From the NCBI GenBank assembly GCA_946621045.1, contig CAMOOA010000094.1, forward strand, positions 1 through 5,207: 5,207 nucleotides of DNA, in the 5' to 3' direction. Position numbers and translations under genes: made by a program. Positions 1 through 5,207 of this stretch are shown piece after piece. This DNA comes from an uncultured Erysipelotrichaceae bacterium. Lineage in GTDB: Bacteria; Bacillota_I; Bacilli_A; Erysipelotrichales; Erysipelotrichaceae. The notes under the pieces were generated by a model that made no database searches, was not told where the DNA came from, and saw only the letters and a list, made by a program, of their open reading frames with translations. Positions within the stretch are counted from its first letter, which is position 1. Each line of letters opens with the position of its first letter.

Positions 1-11
1 CAATCTGCACA

Positions 12-40
12 TTGTCTAACAAGCGAATACCGATTATCAT
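12..40 (+). promoter_or_regulatory. Candidate sigma-A promoter for the C1 protease gene
   Basis: A TTGTCT box (12-17, 4 of 6 matches to TTGACA) and a TATCAT box (35-40, 5 of 6 matches to TATAAT) are separated by exactly 17 bases. Transcription would start near base 47, leaving a leader of about 80 bases before the ATG at 130. The box matches are only moderate and the sequence upstream of base 1 is not visible, so a stronger promoter further upstream is possible. Confidence 0.4.
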
Positions 41-89
41 CTATTCATAAGAAAAGCGCGATTCATCACCACCCATGCGGTGAAACACA

Positions 90-125
90 ATGGCTATGGA
101 TGGTGTATTCTCGCGGTTTGAATAA
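90..125 (+). CDS. Possible 11-codon leader ORF upstream of the protease gene
   Basis: An ATG at 90 opens a short frame reading MAMDGVFSRFE and stops at TAA 123-125. It is the only start in the leader with a reasonably placed Shine-Dalgarno-like sequence: GGTGA at 79-83, 6 bases upstream. Its stop codon lies 4 bases before the ATG at 130, which begins the more convincing signal peptide of the protease and has no ribosome binding site of its own. This geometry would suit translational re-initiation, with ribosomes finishing the leader peptide and restarting on the protease. The peptide is too short to assign by homology and shows no run of a regulatory amino acid, so amino-acid attenuation is not suggested. 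It may also be chance. Confidence 0.25.
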   Translation: MAMDGVFSRFE

Positions 126-129
126 AACT

Positions 130-2172
130 ATGAGAAAAACAGGACTGATATTAACGGCAGTAATGCTTGGAATGACACTGATGACACCGAAGGCGGAAGA
201 AACGACGGAAACCGCCGGTATCATTCTGGATTTTAACAAAGACGGCGCAACGGACCGTACCGACTGGGAGGAACTGCGGGAATTTGTGCGCACGTATCAG
301 ATGGAGACGGAAGAGCGGACGCCGTTCTCCAAGCAGGAAGTTCCGGCAACCATCAATCTTCTGATCAACGATCAGTACGGAAGCCGGCAGAAGACAGGGT
401 ATGACATCAATGTGGACGGAATTTCCGAATACTATCTTCCCTCGATCGGTATGTCCACCACTGTCAAAAACCAGAATCCGTTCGGCACCTGCTGGGCGTT
501 CGGCACCATTGCGTCCATTGAAAGCAACCTTCTTCTGAAGCGAAGCGGACAGGCCGGGACGGTGAACCCGGAAGCGGAAAAACTGGATCTTTCCAAAGCA
601 TCCGCAGAGCCCGATCTCAGCGAGCTGTACCATGCATATATCAACTACACCACGGCGAAAGGACTGCAGGAAGGAGAGGGCACCGTATCTCTGTATGAAA
701 CGGACAATGCGAACTTCCTGCCCGGCGGATTTCCGTCCTCTTCCCAGCAGCTGCTTTCCGCATGGAGGGGACCGATTACCGAGGAAATGGAACCGTATGA
801 ACCGGTGCGTGCGGATGAAGAAGGCGCCCAAATTTATGAACTGCGGGATGAGGCTGCGGATGAAGCCGCTGTTCCTGCAGCGCATGTGCAGAAGTATATC
901 TATCTGAATTCGCCGGCCATTCTGAAACCGGACCTTGAACGCAGAATGTATGTCTGGCAGGGATATGATCCCCAGGCAGTGGAAACCATGAAACAGGCGA
1001 TCGTAAAATACGGCGCACTGATGATCGCATACGGCGCGGATACTTCGCAGCCGGGCGAAAGCGGAGATGGTTCCTTTTTCAACTATGATCACTGGGCGCA
1101 GTATGACGACCGGGAAGAGATGGAACTCAATCATATGGTTTCGGTTGTCGGCTGGAATGACAGCTATCCGAAGGAGAACTTCAAGGCAGCGGAAAATGAA
1201 CTTCCGCCGGGAGACGGCGCCTTCCTGGTAAAAAACAGCTGGGGAAATTATGACCAGTACTATCAGCGCAACGGAGAACGTCTTACACAGCTGCTTGAGG
1301 AATATAAGGGAACCGAGTATGAAAAGCAGATCAACCGGATGTATAACTACGGCATCCCGGACAAAAGCGGGCATGGCAGCGGTTATTTCTGGCTCAGCTA
1401 TTATGATCATTCGATCATAAGTGTTTCTGCGCTGGACGCAGATGATGCCTCTGACGGCTTTGACTATGATCACAACTATCAGTATGACCTGGCCCGCCAG
1501 ATCGCAGTGGAGGCGGTGTCCCTGCCCACTGAGGGTGAAGAGACAAAAACCGCAAATGTATTCACCGCAGAAGGCAGAGAAGAACTGCGTGCAGTATCGG
1601 TCTATGCCCCGCAGGCGGAGTGTGAGGCGAAGATCCGTGTGATCGGTCTCACTGGCGGAGAAAGCGATCTTTCTTCCGGAACCGTCCTTGCGGAACAGAG
1701 CGTCTCGCTTTCGGAGAAGGGATTCCATACCGTGGAACTTGAACAGCCGGTGCTGCTGGACGCAGGCATGCGTTTTGCGGTAGAGGAGAAGGTTGTCAGT
1801 GAACACGAAGGCAGAACGATTGCCTGGCTGAATCTCGAACATATTATCCGTCCGGACCTGCAGACGGATGACAACCTCGGACTGACAAGGACTGCGGTTG
1901 TCGCAAATCCGGGCGAAACCTACGCCTATGTCCGTAACGGGGACGGATATGTCTGGACCGATATTGAAACTTTGAACAGCGAAACCGATGCCTCCATGGT
2001 ATTTGAATTCGGCAATGCCTACATCAAGGCATATACAAACGATGTGCATCTTACCGGACCGGATACCGCGGCTCCCGCACAGCCTGCGAACCGGATTCCG
2101 CTGTACATCTTCTTCGGTGCGATTCTCGCGGCGATCATTTATCTGATGATCAAAAACCGGGAAACAGCTTAA
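130..2172 (+). CDS. Secreted, membrane-anchored C1 (papain-family) cysteine protease with EF-hand-like loop and lectin-like domain
   Basis: This is a 680-residue exported cysteine endopeptidase. A short signal peptide (residues 1-22: MRK, a hydrophobic core, then PKA) supports the ATG at 130. An in-frame ATG at 100 would add ten residues, and neither start has a good ribosome binding site. A calcium-loop motif DFNKDGATDRTD (34-45, acidic or Asn ligands at 34, 36, 38 and 45) resembles one dockerin/EF-hand loop. A weaker DINVDG follows at 92-97. The peptidase has the full catalytic set: Gln115 (oxyanion hole), Cys121 in GTCWAF, His335 in LNHMVSVVGW, and Asn369 in VKNSWG. The Q-to-C spacing of 6 is as in papain. 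The Cys-to-His stretch (214 residues) is longer than in papain. From about 430 to 640 lies a beta-rich region with ANVFTAEG...LRAVSVYAP (from 475), resembling the lectin-like domain that follows C1 domains in clostridial surface proteases such as C. difficile Cwp84. A membrane span (about 656-674) and short basic tail close the protein. The substrate is unknown; maturation of surface proteins is a guess. Confidence 0.92.
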   Translation: MRKTGLILTAVMLGMTLMTPKAEETTETAGIILDFNKDGATDRTDWEELREFVRTYQMETEERTPFSKQEVPATINLLINDQYGSRQKTGYDINVDGISEYYLPSIGMSTTVKNQNPFGTCWAFGTIASIESNLLLKRSGQAGTVNPEAEKLDLSKASAEPDLSELYHAYINYTTAKGLQEGEGTVSLYETDNANFLPGGFPSSSQQLLSAWRGPITEEMEPYEPVRADEEGAQIYELRDEAADEAAVPAAHVQKYIYLNSPAILKPDLERRMYVWQGYDPQAVETMKQAIVKYGALMIAYGADTSQPGESGDGSFFNYDHWAQYDDREEMELNHMVSVVGWNDSYPKENFKAAENELPPGDGAFLVKNSWGNYDQYYQRNGERLTQLLEEYKGTEYEKQINRMYNYGIPDKSGHGSGYFWLSYYDHSIISVSALDADDASDGFDYDHNYQYDLARQIAVEAVSLPTEGEETKTANVFTAEGREELRAVSVYAPQAECEAKIRVIGLTGGESDLSSGTVLAEQSVSLSEKGFHTVELEQPVLLDAGMRFAVEEKVVSEHEGRTIAWLNLEHIIRPDLQTDDNLGLTRTAVVANPGETYAYVRNGDGYVWTDIETLNSETDASMVFEFGNAYIKAYTNDVHLTGPDTAAPAQPANRIPLYIFFGAILAAIIYLMIKNRETA

Positions 2173-2179
2173 ACAGACG

Positions 2180-2206
2180 AAAGCCCTCTGATGAACGGAG
2201 GGCTTT
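2180..2206. terminator. Bidirectional intrinsic terminator between convergent genes
   Basis: A perfect 9-bp stem pairs AAAGCCCTC (2180-2188) with GAGGGCTTT (2198-2206) around a 9-base loop. It begins 8 bases after the protease stop codon. Read on the plus strand it is followed by CTTT, and on the minus strand by CGTCTGTTT, so the U-tract is short in both directions. Its place between two convergent genes, 10 bases past the end of the LysM gene, suggests it ends both transcripts. Confidence 0.8.
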
Positions 2207-2216
2207 CTTTCAGTTA

Positions 2217-3059
2217 TCAGTTCGGGTATGCGGGCATGCGAAGCTTCATGCCGGGATAAATCAGGGAAGGCTGAGGGATCTGATCGGTGTTGCGGTCATA
2301 GATCGCCTTCCAGTAAGCACCGGAATCATAATACTTTACCGCAATCAGCCAGAGGGAATCCCCTGCTTCAACGGTACAGACTTCCGGAACCGGTCCGACG
2401 CCGGTATTGACGGCGGGAGTCCGCTCATCCTCCGGGAGATGGAATGTATATGTGCTGTACATTTCATCATATAAGCCGAGACATGCGTCCATTCCGGGAT
2501 TTGCGGAGATGGATTTTTTGAGAACGGTCATCCAGTCGCCGTATTTCTCATACAGAAATTCCGGTGTCGGACCGTTTTCGTTTCCGTAGGTCTCAAGGTT
2601 GCTTAACTTTACTGTCTCAAGCAGGTTCGAATCCCTGTAGGACGCAAGACGTATCTCATTCCGGAGCGCGGAAGCTGCCCGGGCAATTTCTTCAATGGAT
2701 TTTCCTTCTTCTGACATCCGCCCGGCAAGAACGTAGATCTCAGACATGGACGCATGGTACTGAATCCGCTTCTGCCGCAGGGCCTCCACTTCATCCGGAT
2801 CGGTCCAGTCCACCGCATTGATATACTCCTTCAGACGCACGGAATCCGGTCTTGGAGAATATCCGTATATTGCGTCCGGGTCGGGCATGATGTCCTCCGC
2901 GGCTTCCGGATTATCCATCGGATCATGGACATAGGTATAACCGGGATCCGCATGATCTGCATCTTCCGCAACGGCCGGAAGCGGAACGAAAAGATACAGA
3001 AGACAGAAGATCAGAATAATGTATCGGTTTATATACAAATGCTTTCTCATCTCAGACAA
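2217..3059 (-). CDS. Secreted protein of unknown function with C-terminal LysM domain
   Basis: This 280-residue protein carries a signal peptide: a basic start (RKH, NR), a hydrophobic core at about 13-28, and a probable signal peptidase I site after AVA (29-31). The mature start is acidic and rich in Asp, Pro and Tyr (32-70). A largely helical middle (about 70-210) matches no family I recognise. It holds a charged helix-rich part and a distinctive segment with EFLYEKYGDW (167-176) and PGMDACLGLYDEMY (188-201). Residues 228-277 are a good LysM domain (VEAGDSLWLIAVKYY ... LIYPGMKLRMP), a fold that binds N-acetylglucosamine polymers such as peptidoglycan, so the protein is probably held on the cell wall. 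The start is TTG at 3059, with AGGAA-type pairing (plus strand 3070-3074) 10 bases upstream. The alternative ATG at 3050 sits about 19 bases from that site. No catalytic domain is evident. It converges on the protease gene and diverges from the next operon. Confidence 0.85.
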   Translation of the reverse strand: MSEMRKHLYINRYIILIFCLLYLFVPLPAVAEDADHADPGYTYVHDPMDNPEAAEDIMPDPDAIYGYSPRPDSVRLKEYINAVDWTDPDEVEALRQKRIQYHASMSEIYVLAGRMSEEGKSIEEIARAASALRNEIRLASYRDSNLLETVKLSNLETYGNENGPTPEFLYEKYGDWMTVLKKSISANPGMDACLGLYDEMYSTYTFHLPEDERTPAVNTGVGPVPEVCTVEAGDSLWLIAVKYYDSGAYWKAIYDRNTDQIPQPSLIYPGMKLRMPAYPN

Positions 3060-3145
3060 TCATAAATCATTCCTGCAACGGCGGAAACTGAAATTGAATG
3101 AGCGCAAATATCACACGCAAAAAGCAATTTATGGATGAAATATGT

Positions 3146-3173
3146 AATATATACTTGACATAAATCGTTTCAC
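3146..3173 (-). promoter_or_regulatory. Weak candidate promoter for the LysM gene
   Basis: On the minus strand, GTGAAA (plus strand 3168-3173, 4 of 6 matches to TTGACA) and TATATT (plus strand 3146-3151, 5 of 6 matches to TATAAT) are 16 bases apart. Transcription would start near 3139, about 80 bases before the TTG start. The elements interlock with the stronger plus-strand promoter at 3155-3183. The region is AT-rich, so a chance match is quite possible. Confidence 0.3.
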
Positions 3174-3183
3174 ACTGTATATT
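3155..3183 (+). promoter_or_regulatory. Near-consensus sigma-A promoter of the membrane protein/XRE operon
   Basis: An exact TTGACA (3155-3160) and a TATATT (3178-3183, 5 of 6) are separated by 17 bases, the optimal spacing. The upstream 30 bases are AT-rich. The predicted start of transcription is about base 3190, giving a leader of about 34 bases before the ATG at 3224. This rules out the in-frame TTG at 3182 and the ATG at 3188 as starts. It is the best promoter in the window. Confidence 0.82.
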
Positions 3184-3210
3184 GAGCATGTGTTCGGAAG
3201 ATGGTCCGAC

Positions 3211-3216
3211 AGGAGG
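3211..3216 (+). promoter_or_regulatory. Ribosome binding site fixing the membrane protein start
   Basis: A perfect AGGAGG lies 7 bases upstream of the ATG at 3224. With the promoter position, it decides the start against the longer in-frame alternatives at 3182 and 3188. Confidence 0.9.
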
Positions 3217-3223
3217 AAATGAT

Positions 3224-3754
3224 ATGAACAGCTACAATCCCGCAAGAGTCTATGGAATTATTTTCGGCATCATCATCGGTACGCTGATCTCCGTGCTGCT
3301 TCTGATGTCCATAAACAAAAACCACTCACTCCGCACGGAATACGATGAGATGCAGAAAAAGGCGAGAGGCGAGGCATATATGTACGGATTCTTCACCGTC
3401 CTGGTGATGGAAGTGCTGCTTGGACTGGCGGAGACTTTCGGGCCGCTGCCGATGGAACCGCTGGTTTCACGGTTCCTGGTAATCATGACCGGAGTCGGCG
3501 TACAGGCGGTTTACAGTATCTGGCATAACGCATACATCGGACTCAATACACAGATGAACAAATACCTTGTCATGATGACCGTGATCGCCGCTGTCAATCT
3601 GCTGGTTGCGGTGCTTGCCTGGGTCAATAACGGTATGGTCGTGAACGGCATCCTGCAGACACCGTTTGCCAACTTCCTGTGCTTTGTACTGTTTGCGGTG
3701 CTTGCGGCAGTCGGGCTGGTAAAGAAAAACATGGAGGAACGGGAAGAGGCATGA
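3224..3754 (+). CDS. Multi-span membrane protein paired with an XRE regulator
   Basis: This is a 176-residue integral membrane protein with about five hydrophobic segments (roughly residues 10-29, 52-71, 82-101, 113-133 and 150-166) and no signal peptide beyond the first span. A charged loop between spans 1 and 2 contains EYDEMQKKARGEAYMYGF (39-56). In my recollection this resembles a DERQ...RGxAY-type motif often seen in small Bacillota membrane proteins encoded beside YozG-like XRE regulators. The C-terminus is charged (KKNMEEREEA). No transporter, enzyme or peptidase signature is visible, so the function is unknown. The stop codon overlaps the start of the regulator gene (ATGA), so the two are translated as a coupled pair from the promoter at 3155-3183. 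The five-span count is by eye and could be four or six. Confidence 0.85.
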   Translation: MNSYNPARVYGIIFGIIIGTLISVLLLMSINKNHSLRTEYDEMQKKARGEAYMYGFFTVLVMEVLLGLAETFGPLPMEPLVSRFLVIMTGVGVQAVYSIWHNAYIGLNTQMNKYLVMMTVIAAVNLLVAVLAWVNNGMVVNGILQTPFANFLCFVLFAVLAAVGLVKKNMEEREEA

Positions 3755-3957
3755 AAAATCTCAGATTAAAGGCAGCCCGTGCCGGCATGGACCTGTCCCA
3801 GCAGGACCTGGCGGATGCGGTCGGCGTTTCAAGACAGACGATCAGTGCGATTGAAAAGGGTGACTATAATCCGACGATCAATCTCTGCGTAAAGATATGC
3901 CGGGTACTGGGCAAGACCCTGGATGACCTGTTCTGGTCGGAAGAGGAACTGAAATAA
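3751..3957 (+). CDS. Small XRE/Cro-family helix-turn-helix transcriptional regulator (YozG-like)
   Basis: This 68-residue protein is almost entirely one lambda-repressor-type DNA-binding domain. The helix-turn-helix is SQQDLADAVGVSRQTISAIEKG (16-37), followed by the usual YNPTINLCVKICRVLGKTLDDLF (39-61) and an acidic tail. This single-domain layout, without a ligand or dimerisation domain, is typical of YozG-like regulators in Bacillota. The frame is open further upstream, but the ATG at 3751 gives the standard protein start. It overlaps the preceding stop as ATGA and has a purine-rich GGAAGAGG just upstream. Coupled expression with the membrane protein suggests that the pair act together. 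The regulator probably represses its own promoter, perhaps with the membrane protein modulating it, but this is inferred from the layout, and no operator was identified with confidence. Confidence 0.92.
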   Translation: MKNLRLKAARAGMDLSQQDLADAVGVSRQTISAIEKGDYNPTINLCVKICRVLGKTLDDLFWSEEELK

Positions 3958-3963
3958 TACAGG

Positions 3964-3988
3964 AAGGACTCCGGATCGGGGTCCTTTT
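3964..3988 (+). terminator. Intrinsic terminator of the membrane protein/XRE operon
   Basis: A 9-bp stem with one G-U pair joins AAGGACTCC (3964-3972) to GGGGTCCTT (3978-3986) around the loop GGATC. TT then CC follow, so the U-run counting the stem end is four. It begins 6 bases after the regulator stop codon and separates this operon from the zinc-ribbon gene. Confidence 0.78.
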
Positions 3989-4014
3989 CCGTCTGTTTCC
4001 GAAACTGGCAACCG

Positions 4015-4024
4015 TTACCGGTAA
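4015..4024. promoter_or_regulatory. Perfect 10-bp palindrome upstream of the zinc-ribbon gene
   Basis: TTACCGGTAA is a perfect inverted repeat in the otherwise AT-rich 142-base spacer between the terminator and the zinc-ribbon gene. A TAGAAT box (4035-4040, 5 of 6 matches to TATAAT) lies about one promoter spacer downstream, so the palindrome would cover the -35 position, where no recognisable -35 hexamer is seen. It could be an operator or activator site. No second copy was noticed in the window. Confidence 0.25.
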
Positions 4025-4088
4025 TATGCACAATTAGAATGAAAATGAATCATACCGAAACACATATCATGCTTTACCACAAAATCAC

Positions 4089-4096
4089 GGAGGTGA
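4089..4096 (+). promoter_or_regulatory. Strong ribosome binding site of the zinc-ribbon gene
   Basis: GGAGGTGA (4089-4096) closely matches the anti-Shine-Dalgarno complement. Its GGAGG core ends 6 bases before the ATG at 4100, which supports both the start and active translation of a gene that has no stop codon within the window. Confidence 0.88.
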
Positions 4097-4099
4097 ACA

Positions 4100-5207
4100 A
4101 TGAACGGAACGACAATTACCTGCCCGAACTGCGGCAGATCCTTTGAAGCACCGGAGGGACTGGAATCCTGTTTCTGTCCGGCCTGCGGCACGAAGATCTC
4201 CCTGACGCAAAGCGCACCGAAGCGTGTACAGATGCCGGCCGTGTTTCAGGATGCCAGGGGATTTGCGCTCGGCAGTGCCCTGGTGCCGGAAGGATGGACC
4301 CTGTCCGGCAGCTATGAGGAAGTGAAAATTGATGAGATTACACCGTTCGGGACAACCGCAACTGCCGTAAGCCCCGATCAGACCATGACGCTCGGAACGC
4401 GGTACGGGGAACACTGGTATCACTATCTGCTAAACGGACCCTTACAGCTGGCCAGCCCGCGGAAACAGTGGAAAAAATACATGGAGCCGCAGGACTACCT
4501 GGAGAGCATTGCGGAACGGATTGCCGGCGCAAAGGTGACGCCGGTTACCGGCGGAAGCCTTCCGACCGTGTACAGTCTGAACCGGAATCAGGAAGCCGCA
4601 AAACTGGTATCCCGCTTTGAGGAGAATGCGCATATCCAGCTTCCGAATGTGCAGTGTGAGCTGCGCCTGCAGAACCTGCAGTGCGAAGCACAGGCACTGA
4701 TCTGCCGGTATAAACGGAACAGAACAGACTGGACGATCATCACCGGCGCCGATCTCTTCGGTCTGGAATACTATGATTCCTCCCCGATGGGCACACTCAA
4801 CCGCAAGATGACCAATGTTCTGCGGCTGAAAGTCAGAAAGAAGGCTTCCGAAGACGGCAGTCTGCCGGAATTCGGACATGCGTCGGATTACGGAAATCCG
4901 GTCGATGCCATTGAATGGGGAGCCAAACGGCTGTACTTTGCGGTAGGTCCGACAGAAAACGAGGGAGAAGTCATGAAGAACTTCTTCGCCTTTGCGGGAA
5001 GCTGGACGCAGGATGTGTCGCTGAATCAGCGTCTTGAACAGGCGCATATTGCACAGGTTCAGAGCGAACAGGCAAGCCTGCGCAATGCGATGAACTACGC
5101 CGTGCAGTCGCAGGCAATGAACATGCAGAGGCAGGCGCAGATCTCACAGACGTTAAGTGAGACCAGCAATATCATCATGCAGGGATACAACAACCGCATG
5201 GCATCCC
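4100..5207 (+). CDS. Zinc-ribbon protein of unknown function (3' end beyond window)
   Basis: The frame opens at the ATG 4100 behind a strong ribosome binding site and stays open for 369 complete codons to the window edge, so the C-terminus is missing. The N-terminus is a zinc ribbon: CPNC (Cys8, Cys11) and CPAC (Cys26, Cys29), with an extra Cys24. A middle part follows (about 48-305), beginning DARGFALGSALVPEGW (51-66). It has no signal peptide and no obvious membrane span. It holds mixed alpha/beta-looking sequence with several Trp and Tyr (YGEHWYHYL, SPRKQWKKYMEP) and more cysteines in a VQCELRLQNLQCEAQALIC stretch. From 308 on it is rich in Gln, Asn and Met and predicted helical or coiled-coil (LNQRLEQAHIAQVQSEQASL ...). 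I associate this layout with uncharacterised zinc-ribbon proteins of gut Clostridia, but cannot assign a function. It is probably cytoplasmic. It sits after a terminator, so it is likely transcribed on its own. Confidence 0.85.
   Translation, partial: MNGTTITCPNCGRSFEAPEGLESCFCPACGTKISLTQSAPKRVQMPAVFQDARGFALGSALVPEGWTLSGSYEEVKIDEITPFGTTATAVSPDQTMTLGTRYGEHWYHYLLNGPLQLASPRKQWKKYMEPQDYLESIAERIAGAKVTPVTGGSLPTVYSLNRNQEAAKLVSRFEENAHIQLPNVQCELRLQNLQCEAQALICRYKRNRTDWTIITGADLFGLEYYDSSPMGTLNRKMTNVLRLKVRKKASEDGSLPEFGHASDYGNPVDAIEWGAKRLYFAVGPTENEGEVMKNFFAFAGSWTQDVSLNQRLEQAHIAQVQSEQASLRNAMNYAVQSQAMNMQRQAQISQTLSETSNIIMQGYNNRMAS

Noticed and set aside
151..2049. A 632-codon open frame on the minus strand, opposite the protease gene
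   Set aside because: It lies wholly antisense to a gene with an intact catalytic motif set. Its translation has no recognisable domain, and it is rich in Arg, Cys, Ile and Phe in a way expected from reading a GC-biased codon pattern backwards.
2617..2640. A tRNA T-arm-like string, GGTTCGAATCC
   Set aside because: The string matches the T-loop consensus, but the flanking stem does not pair in the canonical 5-bp/7-base form, no acceptor, D or anticodon arms surround it, and it falls inside the LysM protein coding sequence.
3182..3223. An extended N-terminus for the membrane protein from the TTG at 3182 or ATG at 3188
   Set aside because: Both starts precede the predicted transcription start near 3190, and a perfect AGGAGG is placed 7 bases before the ATG at 3224.
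3679..3750. An upstream extension of the XRE regulator overlapping the membrane gene
   Set aside because: The extra residues are Cys/Gly/Arg-rich out-of-frame sequence of the membrane gene, and the family normally starts directly at the first helix, as from the ATG at 3751.
3224..3957. A toxin-antitoxin interpretation of the membrane protein/XRE pair
   Set aside because: The membrane protein is a 176-residue multi-span protein rather than a small single-span or enzymatic toxin, and no toxin motif is visible; the promoter, coupling and regulator type fit a regulator/membrane partner unit better.
4442..5047. A 201-codon open frame on the minus strand
   Set aside because: It is antisense to the zinc-ribbon gene, which has a strong ribosome binding site and zinc-binding motifs, while the antisense frame has no domain and no ribosome binding site that I could see.

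Overview
The window looks like chromosomal DNA of a Bacillota (Firmicutes) anaerobe, probably a gut-type Clostridia or Erysipelotrichia lineage. The evidence is strong AGGAGG-type ribosome binding sites, sigma-A-like promoters, a secreted C1 protease with a clostridial-type lectin-like domain, a LysM surface protein, and a small XRE regulator paired with a membrane protein. Base composition is moderate (about half GC by eye). The species cannot be named from this window. No tRNA, rRNA, CRISPR array, insertion sequence or phage gene was found.

Layout. At 1-129 is the leader of the first gene, with a plausible promoter (12-40) and a small leader ORF (90-125). At 130-2172 (+) is a secreted papain-family cysteine protease that ends in a membrane anchor. 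A shared bidirectional terminator (2180-2206) separates it from the convergent gene at 2217-3059 (-), a secreted protein of unknown function with a C-terminal LysM domain. The 3060-3223 spacer holds a near-consensus promoter (TTGACA, 17 bp, TATATT). This promoter drives a two-gene operon: a multi-span membrane protein (3224-3754, +) and, overlapping it by ATGA, a 68-residue XRE/Cro-type regulator (3751-3957, +). The operon ends in an intrinsic terminator (3964-3988). The last gene (4100 to the window edge, +) has a strong ribosome binding site and encodes a zinc-ribbon protein of unknown function. It has no stop within the window, so only its first 369 residues are visible.

How the genes relate. 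The protease and the LysM protein are both exported and both likely sit at the cell surface, but they are transcribed towards each other, so they are neighbours rather than an operon. The membrane protein and its XRE partner form a self-contained, translationally coupled unit of a kind common in Bacillota; autoregulation is likely but unproven. No defence, toxin-antitoxin, or biosynthetic system can be supported. The more novel material is the multi-domain protease, the uncharacterised middle part of the LysM protein, and the zinc-ribbon protein.
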